Assembly: GCA_963715995.1 (NCBI GenBank)
Contig: OY970283.1
Span: 1,612,001 to 1,676,000, forward strand
Length of the DNA: 64,000 nt
Source of the DNA: DATBDN01 sp963715995
GTDB taxonomy: Bacteria > Actinomycetota > Thermoleophilia > Solirubrobacterales > Thermoleophilaceae
Direction of reading: 5' to 3'
A program made the position numbers and the translations under genes. The notes under the pieces were generated by a model. That model was not told the origin of the DNA. It saw only the letters and a program-made list of their open reading frames with translations, and did no database searches. Each line of letters starts with the position of its first letter. Within the stretch, counting starts at the first letter, position 1. Positions 17,515 to 27,281 of this stretch are shown one piece after another.

Positions 17515-18372
17515 ATGGCAGCAAGCGCCAACGCCGAGGCAACCGAGGCCTGGGACGGCCCGCTGTTCGAGCGCTTCGACCGCTTCCGCCACATCATCAC
17601 GACCGGGCTGGGCGCTCACGGCGAGAAGGCGTTTGCGCTCTACCCGCCGCCTTCCGGGGCGAGCGTGCTCGACGTCGGCTGTGGCTTCGGCGACTCCACC
17701 GTGCGGCTGGCCGAGCTGGTCGGGCCGGATGGTCACGCGCGCGGCGTCGACGTCGCGCCGCGCTTCATCGAGGCCGCGCAGGCCGACTTCTCGCGCCCGA
17801 ACACCTCGTACGGCGTGGCCGACGTCCAGACCGACGACCTCGGCGGCCCCTACGACTACGTCTTCTCGCGCTTCGGGCTGATGTTCTTCGACAACCCGGG
17901 GGCAGCCATGCGCAACGTGCGCAAGGCGATGGCGCCGGGCGCCCGGCTGGTCGGTGTCGTGTGGCGCGTGCGCGAGGACAACCCGTGGCTGTACGAGGCG
18001 CAGCAGATCGTCGAGCGCATGCTCGGCCGCCCCGATACCTACGACGAACCGACATGCGGCCCAGGCCCGTTCTCGATGGCGGGCGCCGACACGACGAGTG
18101 GCATCCTCATGGGGGCGGGCCTCGCGGATGTCTCGCTGACGCGCTGCGATCTGCCGATCCTGGTCGGCCGCGATGTGGACGAGGCGATCGACATGGTCAC
18201 GGCGATCGGCCCGGCCGGCGAGATCATCCGGCTCTGGGGCGAGCGCAAGGCCGACCGCCAGGACGAGGTGCGCGCGGCGCTGCGCGACGGCCTCGCGGGG
18301 CTCCAGACGGAGGCCGGGGTGGAGGGCATGGCCTCCACATGGATCGTTTCAGCGCTCTCGCCCGGGAGCTGA
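17515..18372 (+). CDS. Class I SAM-dependent methyltransferase (UbiE/Methyltransf_25 type)
   Basis: This 285-residue protein has SAM motif I 'VLDVGCGFGDSTVRLAE' (about residues 47-63), acidic motif 'GVDVAPRFIEAA', and the post-I segment 'YDYVFSRFGLMFFDNPGAAMRNVRKAMAPGARLVGVVW', typical of small-molecule methyltransferases. The substrate is not evident. hisIE follows in the same direction; its TTG start lies 20 bases after this stop. Being next to histidine genes does not imply a role in that pathway. Confidence 0.85.
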   Translation: MAASANAEATEAWDGPLFERFDRFRHIITTGLGAHGEKAFALYPPPSGASVLDVGCGFGDSTVRLAELVGPDGHARGVDVAPRFIEAAQADFSRPNTSYGVADVQTDDLGGPYDYVFSRFGLMFFDNPGAAMRNVRKAMAPGARLVGVVWRVREDNPWLYEAQQIVERMLGRPDTYDEPTCGPGPFSMAGADTTSGILMGAGLADVSLTRCDLPILVGRDVDEAIDMVTAIGPAGEIIRLWGERKADRQDEVRAALRDGLAGLQTEAGVEGMASTWIVSALSPGS

Positions 18373-18379
18373 GCCCTCC

Positions 18380-18385
18380 TAACAT
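18380..18385 (+). promoter_or_regulatory. Predicted -10 of the hisIE-trpEGDC operon
   Basis: TAACAT lies 7 bases before TTG 18393 and 8 bases after the methyltransferase stop. With no leader there is no room for a classical trp attenuator or T-box upstream of this operon. Confidence 0.5.
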
Positions 18386-18392
18386 CGGGTGC

Positions 18393-18992
18393 TTGGACGA
18401 GCTCGCCTTCGGCGAAGACGGCCTGATCCCATGCGTGGTCCAGGACTGGGGCACGGGGGAGGTGCTGACGGTTGCCTACATGAACGAGGAGGCTCTGGCA
18501 CGCACTCGTGAGAGCGGCGAGACCTGGTTCTGGAGCCGCTCGCGCCAGGAGCTGTGGCACAAGGGCGAGACCTCGGGCAACGTGCAGCGCGTGCGCGAGC
18601 TGCGCTTCGACTGCGACGCCGACACGCTGCTGGCGCTGGTCGAGCCCGCCGGGCCCGCCTGCCACACCGGCGCGCGCAGCTGCTTCTTCGGCGGCCAGAC
18701 CGAGCCGCCGGCCCCGCACGAGGCGCTGCCCGCGCTCGAGCGAGTGATCGCCGAGCGCAAGGCGGAGCCGAGCGAGGGCAGCTGGACGGCGAAGCTGCTG
18801 GCCGACCCGCCGCTGATCGGCGCCAAGGTGCAGGAGGAGGCCGAGGAGGTGGCGCGCGCCGCGCGCGAGGAGAGCGGCGAGCGCGTGGCCGAGGAGGCCG
18901 CCGACGTTCTCTACCACCTGGCCGTGCTGCTCGCCTCGCGCGATCTGTCGCTGGGCGACGCCTTCGAGGTGCTGAATGCCCGTCGCCGCTGA
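18393..18992 (+). CDS. hisIE: Bifunctional phosphoribosyl-AMP cyclohydrolase / phosphoribosyl-ATP pyrophosphohydrolase
   Basis: The HisI half has 'DGLIPCVVQDWGTGEVLTVAYMNEEAL', the Asp-rich 'DCDADTLL' and the zinc motif 'CHTGARSCFF'. The HisE half has 'KVQEEAEEVARAA' and 'EEAADVLYHLAVLLA'. Together they catalyse steps 2 and 3 of histidine synthesis. I use TTG 18393 because the protein then starts MDELAFGEDGLIP, as family members do, and the TAACAT hexamer is exactly 7 bases upstream. An upstream ATG at 18339 would overlap the methyltransferase by 34 bases and add an unrelated leader. trpE overlaps its 3' end by 17 bases, so his and trp expression are joined. Confidence 0.93.
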   Translation: MDELAFGEDGLIPCVVQDWGTGEVLTVAYMNEEALARTRESGETWFWSRSRQELWHKGETSGNVQRVRELRFDCDADTLLALVEPAGPACHTGARSCFFGGQTEPPAPHEALPALERVIAERKAEPSEGSWTAKLLADPPLIGAKVQEEAEEVARAAREESGERVAEEAADVLYHLAVLLASRDLSLGDAFEVLNARRR

Positions 18993-20459
18993 CCAGGGTC
19001 TCAAGATCCGCCCGAGCCTCGAGGAGGCCCGGGCGCTCGCGGGCGAGCACACGCTGGTGCCGCTTCGCCACACGTTCATCGCCGACACCGAGACGCCGGT
19101 CTCGGCCTATCTGAAGCTGCGCGGCTCGGGCCCGTCGTTCCTGCTCGAGTCGGCCGAGGGTGGCCAGCGCGTGGGGCGCTGGTCGTTCCTAGGGATGCAC
19201 CCGCGCTCGGTCATCCGCATGGACGGCGGCGTGCTGACGGTGGACGGCCAGCCGCGCGAGTTCGACGACCCCTACGCGGCCGTCAGCGACGAGCTGGCGC
19301 GCTACCGCGCCGCGCCGCTGGCCGACCTACCGCCGTTCGCGGGTGGCGCGGTCGGCCTGTTCGGATACGACCTCGTGCGCTGGGCCGAGCCCACCGTCGG
19401 GCCGCGCCAGAACGACCTCGGCGTGCCGGACCTGGCGCTGATGGTCTCAGACGTGCTGCTGGCGTTCGACCACCTGCGCCGCGAGCTGACGATCCTCGCG
19501 AACGTCTTCGCGGGCGACGACTTCGAGCAGGCCTACGCCGACGCGGTGGCGGCGATCGCCGACGTGCGCGAGCGCCTGGGCGCGCCCGTGCCGCGAGTGC
19601 GCCGCGATCCCTGCGAGCCGCCCGAGTGGACCTCGAACGTGGGCAACGACGGCTACGCGCGCGGCGTCGACGTGGCGAAGGACTACATCCGCGCGGGCGA
19701 CATCTACCAGGTCGTGCCGAGCCAGCGCTGGAGTGCCGACGCGGCGGTCGAGGCGTTCTCGATCTACCGCGGGCTGCGCGCGGTCAACCCGAGCCCGTAC
19801 ATGTACTTCCTCGACTTCGGCGACTTCCAGATCGCCGGCGCCTCGCCCGAGGTGCTCGTCACGGTGTCGGGGCGCAAGGTCTCGCAGCGGCCGATCGCGG
19901 GCACGCGCCCACGCGGCGCGACGGCGGACGAGGACAACGGCCTGGCCGAGTCGCTGCTGGCGGACGAGAAGGAGCGCTCGGAGCACGTGATGCTGGTCGA
20001 CCTGGCTCGCAACGACCTCGGGCGCGTGAGCGAGTACGGCTCGGTCCACGTCGACGAGCTGATGGCGATCGAGCGCTACTCGCACGTCATGCACATCGTC
20101 TCCGAGGTCTCGGGCAGGCTGCGCGACGACGTCGACGCGATGGATGCGCTGCGCGCGTCGCTGCCCGCCGGGACGCTGTCGGGCGCGCCCAAGATCCGGG
20201 CGATGCAGATCATCGACGAGCTGGAGCCCGACGCGCGCGGCCCGTACGGGGGCGCCGTCGGCTACCTGTCCTACACGGGCGACCTCGACACCTGTATCTA
20301 CATCCGCTCGGCGCTGGTGAAGGACGGGCGCGTGCACATCCAGGCGGGCGCGGGCCTCGTGGCCGACTCCGATCCGCAGAACGAGGTGGACGAGACGGAG
20401 GCGAAGGCCGCCGCCGTCTGGGGCGCGATCGCGCTCGCCTGCGCACAGGGGGACTGGGC

Positions 20460-20463
<4 letters not shown>
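18976..20463 (+). CDS. trpE: Anthranilate synthase component I
   Basis: This 495-residue chorismate-binding enzyme has N-terminal 'FLLESAEGGQRVGRWSFLG', containing the LLES tryptophan-binding motif for feedback inhibition. The catalytic regions are 'RPIAGTRPRG', 'EHVMLVDLARNDLGRV', 'SGAPKIRAM' and 'GAVGYLSYTGDLDT'. With TrpG it converts chorismate and glutamine to anthranilate. It overlaps hisIE by 17 bases and its stop overlaps the trpG GTG. Confidence 0.96.
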
Positions 20464-21000
<537 letters not shown>

Positions 21001-21008
<8 letters not shown>

Positions 21009-22035
21009 CGACGTCGTCACCCGGGCGCTCGATCGCGTCGCCTCCCATCAGGACCTCACCACGGAGGAGGCTGCCGCGGTGCTGCGCGAGATCATGGAGG
21101 GGCGCGTATCAGACGTCCAGACCGCAGGCTTCCTGATCGCGCTGCGCACGAAGGGCGAGACGGTCGACGAGGTCGCGGGGCTCGCGTCGACCATGCGCGA
21201 GCTGGCGCTGCGGGTTGAGCTCGACGACGCCGACGTGGTCGACACCGCCGGCACCGGGGGCGGCGCGCCCAGTTTCAACGTGTCAACGACCGCGGCGCTC
21301 GTAGCCGCGGCAGGCGGTGCGACGATCGCCAAGCACGGCAACCGCTCGGCCACCGGCCGCAGCGGATCGGCCGACGTGCTCGAGGCGCTCGGCGCGCGCA
21401 TCGACCTCGAGCCGGCGGCGATCGCCGAGTGCATCACCGAGGTCGGCTTCGGCTTCATGTTCGCGCCCATACATCACCAGGCGACGAAGCACGTGGTTCC
21501 CGTCCGGCGCGAGCTGGCCGTGCGGACGATCTTCAACCTGCTCGGGCCGCTCACCAACCCGGCCGGCGCCCGCCGGCAGGTGATCGGCGTATCCGATCCG
21601 GCCTATCTGGAGACGATGGCCGGTGCCCTGGACCGGCTTGGCAGCGAAAGCGCGTTGATAGTGTCGGCCGAGGATGGGCTTGACGAGCTCAGCGTCTCAG
21701 CGCCCACGAGCGTGGTCGAGCTGAAGGCGGGTCGAATAGAGAGCTACACGCTCACGCCTGAGGACGCCGGGCTGGAACGTGTTGCCGCGGACTCCCTGGC
21801 GCAGGGCGACCCCGACGCGAACGCCGAGGTCACGCGCTCGGTGCTGAGCGGTTCCGCACGCGGCATCGAGCGCTCGCTGGTGCTCCTGAACGCCGGCGCT
21901 GCGCTGTACGTGGGCGGCGTGTCGGCCTCGATCGCGGCCGGCGTCGAGGACGCCGCCGAAGCGATCGACAGTGGCGCGGCCAGCGAGCTGCTGGCCCGCT
22001 ACGTGGAGCGCACGAAGGCGCTGGCGCCCGCATGA
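21001..22035 (+). CDS. trpD: Anthranilate phosphoribosyltransferase
   Basis: This 344-residue enzyme transfers phosphoribose from PRPP to anthranilate. The PRPP-binding 'DTAGTGGGAPSFNVSTTAA' and 'KHGNRSATGRSGSADVLEALG' are visible, as is the anthranilate-site 'RTIFNLLGPLTNPA'. The N-terminal helical domain begins with the TTG at 21001, which overlaps the trpG stop by 8 bases. No ATG or GTG is available at a better position. trpC overlaps its stop by ATGA. Confidence 0.95.
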
Positions 22036-22823
22036 CGCTGAGGTTGGACGACATCGTCCAGGCCACGCGCGAGTCGCTCGCGCGGCGCATGCGCGAGCGG
22101 CCGATCGCCGAGCTCGAGCACGAGCTGGCGCAGCGCGGCGAGGGCCGCCCGTTCCACGAGGCCCTGGCGCACCCCGGCACGTCGCTGATCGCCGAGCACA
22201 AGCGGCGCTCGCCGTCCGCGGGCGTCATACGCGAAGGCGCCTCCGTCACGGAGATCGTGCAGGCCTACGAGCGCGGCGGGGCGGCGGCGATCTCGATCCT
22301 GACCGAGGAGCAGCACTTCGGCGGCTCGCTCGAAGATCTCTACGAGGCGCGCCGCGCTACTCAGCTGCCGATCCTGCGCAAGGACTTCTGCGTCGACACC
22401 TACCAGCTCTACGAGGCGAAGGTGGCAGGCGCCGATGCCGTGCTGCTCGTGGTCGGCTCGCTGCGCAAGGACGACCTCGAGCGCCTCCACGCCGAGGCGC
22501 AGGCGCTCGACCTCGACGCGATCGTGGAGGTGCACGACGAGGAGGAGCTCGAGACCGCGCTCGAGTTCGACGTCGACGTGATCGGCATCAACAACCGCAA
22601 CCTTCAGGACTTCACGGTCGACATCAGCACCACGCTCGACCTGCTGGCGGACGTGCCGACCGGCAAGACGGTCGTGTCGGAGTCGGGCATCCGGACCCGC
22701 CACGAGATCGAGGAGCTCGAGCGGGTTGGCGTCGACGCGGTGCTGATCGGCGAGACCCTGATGCGCGCTCACGAGCCCGAGGACGCGGTGCGGGAACTGA
22801 CCCTTCCGGAAGACGGGGAGTAG
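22032..22823 (+). CDS. trpC: Indole-3-glycerol-phosphate synthase
   Basis: This 263-residue TIM barrel has 'LIAEHKRRSPSAG' (catalytic Glu/Lys), 'ISILTEEQHFGGSLEDL', 'LRKDFCVDTYQLYEA', 'IVEVHDEEEL', 'IGINNRNLQDF' and the phosphate site 'VSESGI'. It closes the indole ring in tryptophan synthesis. It overlaps trpD by ATGA. The next gene, moxR, starts 3 bases after its stop, so the envelope cassette is probably read through from the trp promoter. Confidence 0.96.
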   Translation: MTLRLDDIVQATRESLARRMRERPIAELEHELAQRGEGRPFHEALAHPGTSLIAEHKRRSPSAGVIREGASVTEIVQAYERGGAAAISILTEEQHFGGSLEDLYEARRATQLPILRKDFCVDTYQLYEAKVAGADAVLLVVGSLRKDDLERLHAEAQALDLDAIVEVHDEEELETALEFDVDVIGINNRNLQDFTVDISTTLDLLADVPTGKTVVSESGIRTRHEIEELERVGVDAVLIGETLMRAHEPEDAVRELTLPEDGE

Positions 22824-22825
22824 CG

Positions 22826-23773
22826 ATGGCTTCGAACGAAGTCTCACTTGACGCGGTCGCCGAGTTCGGCGAGCGCCTGACACAGAACATCTCGCGCGCC
22901 GTGCGCGCGCCCGACGCCGCTCTGCGCGACGTCGTCGTGTCGCTGTTGGCCGACGGCCATGTGCTGATCGAGGACTACCCGGGCGTCGGCAAGACCGCGC
23001 TGGCGCGCGCCCTCGCGCGCTCTATCTCCGCCGAGTTCGCGCGCGTGCAGTGCACCTCCGACCTGCTGCCCTCGGACGTGGTCGGGACGAACGTCTACAA
23101 CCAGCGTGAGAACCGCTTCGAGTTCCGTCCCGGCCCGGTGTTCGCGAACGTGGTGCTGGTCGACGAGGTCAACCGCGCGTCCCCGAAGACGCAGTCGGGG
23201 CTGCTCGAGTCGATGCAGGAGCGCAGCGTCACGGTCGACGGCTACACGCACGAGCTCGCGCGCCCGTTCATGGTGCTCGCCACCCAGAACCCGGTCGAGT
23301 ACGAGGGCACCTACCCGCTGCCCGAGGCGCAGCTCGATCGCTTCACCGTGCGCGTGCAGCTCGGCTACCCGCCGGCTGCCGAGGAGGCCGCGATGCTGGG
23401 CGACCACGCCGTCAGCGACCAGGTGCTCGAGCTCGAGCACGTGGCCGATGTGGCTGACGTGGTGGCCGCGCAGGACAGCGCAGCGACCGTGCACACGAGC
23501 GAGCCGCTGCGCCGCTACATCGTCGCGCTGCTCGAGCGCACGCGTGGCGACTCGCGCACCGAGCTCGGCGCCTCGCCGCGCGCGGGGCTGATGCTGCTGA
23601 AGGCGGCGAAGGCGCTCGCCGCGCTCAACTCGCGCGACCACGCGCTGCCCGACGACGTGCAGGCGATGGCGGTCTCGGTGCTGAGCCACCGGCTGCTGCT
23701 GGCCCCGGAGGCGGCCGGAGTCAGTCGCCGCGAGATCGTCGAAGACGCGCTGGAGCGAGTTCCGGCGCTGTGA
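22826..23773 (+). CDS. MoxR-family AAA+ ATPase
   Basis: This 315-residue ATPase has Walker A 'GVGKTALARALAR', Walker B 'VVLVDEVNRASPKTQSGLLE', 'MQERSVTVDG', sensor 1 'VLATQNPVEYEGTYPLPEAQLDRF' and a C-terminal lid domain. MoxR proteins act as chaperone-like ATPases for von Willebrand or DUF58 partners. It is followed by DUF58 and transglutaminase genes in overlapping order, the standard MoxR-DUF58-TgpA cassette of unknown envelope function. ATG 22826 follows a GGGGAG ribosome site overlapping the trpC end. Confidence 0.92.
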   Translation: MASNEVSLDAVAEFGERLTQNISRAVRAPDAALRDVVVSLLADGHVLIEDYPGVGKTALARALARSISAEFARVQCTSDLLPSDVVGTNVYNQRENRFEFRPGPVFANVVLVDEVNRASPKTQSGLLESMQERSVTVDGYTHELARPFMVLATQNPVEYEGTYPLPEAQLDRFTVRVQLGYPPAAEEAAMLGDHAVSDQVLELEHVADVADVVAAQDSAATVHTSEPLRRYIVALLERTRGDSRTELGASPRAGLMLLKAAKALAALNSRDHALPDDVQAMAVSVLSHRLLLAPEAAGVSRREIVEDALERVPAL

Positions 23774-24879
23774 GGCGCGCGGCTGGAAGCGCCGCGCTCG
23801 GAGCAGTCCTCATGCTGTGCGCGGCCACGTTCGCGCTGCGTTCGATGTACATCCCGGGCGTCACCTTCCTGGTGCTGGGAGCCGGCTTCGCGATCTGGGT
23901 CACGCTGGCCGTGGCAGGCGCCCGCCTGGAACGCGAGCACGGGCCGCCGACGGTCGAGGAGGGCGCTCCATGGCCGATGCGCATCGTCGTGACGTCGGGG
24001 CTGATCCCGCCGCCCGGCGGCGAGGTCATCGACGAGCTGCTCAAGGATCCGCTGCGGCTGCGCAAGATGACGGTCGGGCGCGACCGCCGGCGGCGAGTGC
24101 GCGTGGAGATCCGCTTCGGACGTCGTGGCAGGCGGCCGATCAGCGAGTCCACGCTGGTCATCCGCGACCCACTGGGGCTCGCGGTGCGGGAGCTCGAGTC
24201 GGAGCCGGACATGGCCGAGGTGCTCGTGCTGCCGCGCATCGAGCCGGTGATGGCGGTCGAGGGCGGGGGAGTGCCCGGCTCGTTCAGCCGCGGGCGCGAG
24301 GGCGGCGACGGCGGCGGAGCCGGTCGCGCGCCGGCGCCCGAGATGGAGCTCGACGTGCTGCGCCCGTACCGCCCTGGCGCGCCGGCCACGCGCATCCACT
24401 GGCCCACGCTCGCGCGCACCGGCGAGCTGATGGAGCGTCGCTTCGTCGCCGACCCCCGTGCCCGGCCGCTGATCGTCGTCGACTCGCATGATCCGGTCGG
24501 CGAGCGTGAGCTCGATGCGGCCATGCGCGCGGCGGCGTCGCTTGCCAAGCACCTCGCGGCCGGCGGCGGCTGCGGCGTGCTGCTCCCGGGCGACCGCAAT
24601 CCCACGCTGCTCGGACACGACATGCGCGGCTTCGCGGAGGTGCACGCGCGGCTGGCGCTGCTGGAGCCGTCCGCGTCCTCGCCCGTGATCGCCCGCCAGC
24701 GCAGTGCCGGGCCTGTGGTCTGGGTCACGGCCTCGCACGCCATCCCGGCGCTGCCGTCGCGGATGGGTGCCGGCTGGATCGTGGCGCCACATCCGCTAGC
24801 CGCCGGCGCGCCGGCTGAGTTCCGGGTCGGCGGCTGCATCGGGCAGCGCCTGGCCGCGGTATGGAGAGATGCTGCGTGA
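23770..24879 (+). CDS. DUF58 domain protein, MoxR partner
   Basis: This 369-residue protein has two N-terminal hydrophobic segments ('ALGAVLMLCAATFAL', 'GVTFLVLGAGFAIWVTLAVAG'), a beta-rich middle, and the DUF58 core 'RPYRPGAPATRIHWPTLARTGELMERRF', which keeps the family's Gly-x3-IxW-x2-xAR-type signature. The end resembles a degenerate von Willebrand A fold. A Gly-rich loop (24300-24330) interrupts the middle. GTG 23770 overlaps the moxR stop (GTGA). The function is unknown, and a membrane complex with MoxR and the following transglutaminase is inferred from context. Confidence 0.85.
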   Translation: MRRAAGSAALGAVLMLCAATFALRSMYIPGVTFLVLGAGFAIWVTLAVAGARLEREHGPPTVEEGAPWPMRIVVTSGLIPPPGGEVIDELLKDPLRLRKMTVGRDRRRRVRVEIRFGRRGRRPISESTLVIRDPLGLAVRELESEPDMAEVLVLPRIEPVMAVEGGGVPGSFSRGREGGDGGGAGRAPAPEMELDVLRPYRPGAPATRIHWPTLARTGELMERRFVADPRARPLIVVDSHDPVGERELDAAMRAAASLAKHLAAGGGCGVLLPGDRNPTLLGHDMRGFAEVHARLALLEPSASSPVIARQRSAGPVVWVTASHAIPALPSRMGAGWIVAPHPLAAGAPAEFRVGGCIGQRLAAVWRDAA

Positions 24880-27227
24880 CCGGGGTCCCCGGCACCGTCG
24901 GCCGCTCCGACTGGACGCTCCCGCGAGCACCCGGCCGCCTACGCACCACACCGCGCAGGCGCAGCGAGGCGTTCACGGTTCCGCCGCTCGCGCTGCGGGC
25001 GATCCCGTTCTTCACGCTGGCCTTCCTGGCCTCGGCGCACTGGGTCGCGCTCGTGGAGCCCGCGCAGACGCGCCGCGCCCTCGTCGCGAGCCTGATCGCC
25101 ACTGGCGCCGGCGTGCTGATCGGGCTGACCGGCCGCCTTCCGCGCGTCGCCGGTCTCGCGGCGCGTGTGCTGGTGATCGCGGTTGCGCTGGTGCTGGCCG
25201 CCACGGCCATCGGGATCCGCTTCAAGCTGCTGATGCCCGCCGGCTGGGGAACCCTCGGCGACCGACTGTCGGGCGGGCTGTCGGTGGTCGGCACGGTCAC
25301 CAAGTGGCCGTACGCGGGCCCCAACGTGTGGCTGCGGCTGACGGCGCTGCTTGGAGCACCGGTGGTGCTGGTGCCGGCCGCAGCGCTTGCCTTCTGGCCC
25401 AGCTCGGGTCGCCGCAGCTCGCTGGGCAGCGGCGGCGCGCTCGTGCTCCTGGTGGCGCTCTACGGCGTGGCGGTCGCGGCGCGGCCGTTCCACGACCAGG
25501 GCCTGCGCGGGCTGGCACTGCTGGGCTGCCTGGCGGCGTGGCTGTGGATGCCGCGGCTGTCCGGCCGCGATGCGAGCGCCGCCGTCGTGGCGGTCGGGAT
25601 CGCGGCGCTCGTCGCGCTTGTCCTGACTCCCAGGCTGGCCTCGGTCGATCCGTGGATCGACTACCGCCACTGGTCGTGGAACCTGCACAACGAGAAGACG
25701 ATCAGCTACGACTGGCGCCAGACCTACGGCCCGCTGCACTGGCCGCGCAAGAACACCACGCTGCTCCTGATCAAGTCGAAGGAGCCGGAGTACTGGAAGG
25801 CCGAGAGCCTCGACCAGTTCGACGGGGTCCGCTGGACGACCCCGCCGGCCGCTCAGCGTGATCCAACCGTCGACGACCGCGAGATCACCGAGCGCCCGAA
25901 GTGGATCCACAACGCGAGCGTGACCGTCCGGGGCCTGAAGAGCCAGCTCGTGATCGCGCCGGGGCAGATCCTCAGCCTGCACGGTCTGAAGGGCCACCCG
26001 ATCTACCTTGCGAACGGCGCCTACCTGCTGGACGGCGATCTGAGCTCCGGCGACACCTACACCGTGCGCTCCTACACGCCGGATCCGTCGGCCAGGGAGA
26101 TGCGAGCCGCGCCGCCTGCCGAGGAGTTCTTCAGCCGCTACACGGGCCTCGCGCTGCCGGACTCGGCCGGGCCCGGGGTGCGAACGCTGCGTGTGCCACT
26201 CCGGCGTGAGCCCGGAAGCGGCGACCCCGGGGCCGCCGCCGTGCTCGCTGGATCGCGCTACGCGCGCGTGTACGGCCTGGCCAAGCGGATCACCGCCGGG
26301 GCCACGACCGACTACGACATGGTGCGGCGAATCGGCGCCTACCTCGACAGCCACTACACCTACAGCGAGCACGTGCCCAAGCACCAGTATCCGCTCGAGT
26401 CGTTCCTGTTCCAGGACAAGCGCGGCTACTGCCAGCAGTTCTCCGGCTCAGCCGCCCTGATGCTGCGCATGCTCGGCGTTCCCACGCGCGTGGCAAGCGG
26501 CTTTGCACCCGGTTCACGCGATCCGGACACGAAGGAATACGTGGTGCGCGACCTCGACGCCCACGCATGGATCGAAGTGTGGTTCCAGGGTCTCGGCTGG
26601 GTGCCGTTCGACCCGACACCCGCACTGGCGCCCGCGGCCTCGCAGGCCGCGTCGTTCGCGCTGAGCGAGGTCGCAGCCAGCGCGGCGCGCGGGGACGCAA
26701 GGGACCGCCTGCCGAAGAAGCGCCTCGACGCGCTCCTGGGAGACAGCGCGAGCGGTCACGGCGGCGGAGCTGCGGCCAAGCGCGACGGCGGCACGCCGTG
26801 GGGCTGGATCATCCTCGGCCTCGTGGCCGGCGGGCTCGCGCTGGCCGCGCTGATCGCCGGCATCGGCCGCACGCGACCCCGGCGCGGTGCCAGCCCGGCC
26901 CCGTGCGGCGATCCGGGGATCGACCACCTGGTGACGCTGCTCGCCCGGATGGGCTTGGAGATACCGCCGGGCACGACGCTGCTGGAGCTCGAGCAGCGCA
27001 TCAGGCGCCTCGGGGGTCCGGAGGCGGCGCTCTATGCCCGCCAGCTGCGCCGGCGGCGCTACGCAGCGGCGAAGGACCCCGAGCCGGATCGCTGGGAACG
27101 GCGCAAGATGCGCATCGCGCTGGCCTCGGCGGCGGGCGCCGGACCGGTCACGCGCATGCACATGGCGCTACCGATGGCCAGGCCGGGGCGGCGCGTGCAT
27201 GGCGCTCCCGATAGCGGCCTTGCGTGA
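24876..27227 (+). CDS. TgpA-like membrane transglutaminase
   Basis: This protein of about 783 residues has an N-terminal bundle of 6-7 membrane helices, then a large extracytoplasmic region containing a transglutaminase core. The catalytic Cys is in 'DKRGYCQQFSGSAALMLRMLGVPTR', the His in 'DLDAHAWIEVW' and the Asp in 'FDPTPA'. A further helix ('WGWIILGLVAGGLALAALIAGI') and a cytoplasmic DUF4129-like tail follow. The family includes essential TgpA of Pseudomonas. GTG 24876 overlaps the DUF58 stop; an ATG at 24861 is also open. It probably crosslinks or hydrolyses envelope peptides. Confidence 0.88.
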   Translation: MTGVPGTVGRSDWTLPRAPGRLRTTPRRRSEAFTVPPLALRAIPFFTLAFLASAHWVALVEPAQTRRALVASLIATGAGVLIGLTGRLPRVAGLAARVLVIAVALVLAATAIGIRFKLLMPAGWGTLGDRLSGGLSVVGTVTKWPYAGPNVWLRLTALLGAPVVLVPAAALAFWPSSGRRSSLGSGGALVLLVALYGVAVAARPFHDQGLRGLALLGCLAAWLWMPRLSGRDASAAVVAVGIAALVALVLTPRLASVDPWIDYRHWSWNLHNEKTISYDWRQTYGPLHWPRKNTTLLLIKSKEPEYWKAESLDQFDGVRWTTPPAAQRDPTVDDREITERPKWIHNASVTVRGLKSQLVIAPGQILSLHGLKGHPIYLANGAYLLDGDLSSGDTYTVRSYTPDPSAREMRAAPPAEEFFSRYTGLALPDSAGPGVRTLRVPLRREPGSGDPGAAAVLAGSRYARVYGLAKRITAGATTDYDMVRRIGAYLDSHYTYSEHVPKHQYPLESFLFQDKRGYCQQFSGSAALMLRMLGVPTRVASGFAPGSRDPDTKEYVVRDLDAHAWIEVWFQGLGWVPFDPTPALAPAASQAASFALSEVAASAARGDARDRLPKKRLDALLGDSASGHGGGAAAKRDGGTPWGWIILGLVAGGLALAALIAGIGRTRPRRGASPAPCGDPGIDHLVTLLARMGLEIPPGTTLLELEQRIRRLGGPEAALYARQLRRRRYAAAKDPEPDRWERRKMRIALASAAGAGPVTRMHMALPMARPGRRVHGAPDSGLA

Positions 27228-27281
27228 GGCCCGGAAGGGGCTGTTCGAGGCTTAAGCTGGACCGCCCCACCGTCACCTCGA

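Noticed and set aside
18339..18392. ATG 18339 as the hisIE start
   Set aside because: It adds 18 unrelated residues inside the methyltransferase gene. TTG 18393 matches the HisI N-terminus and the 7-base hexamer spacing.
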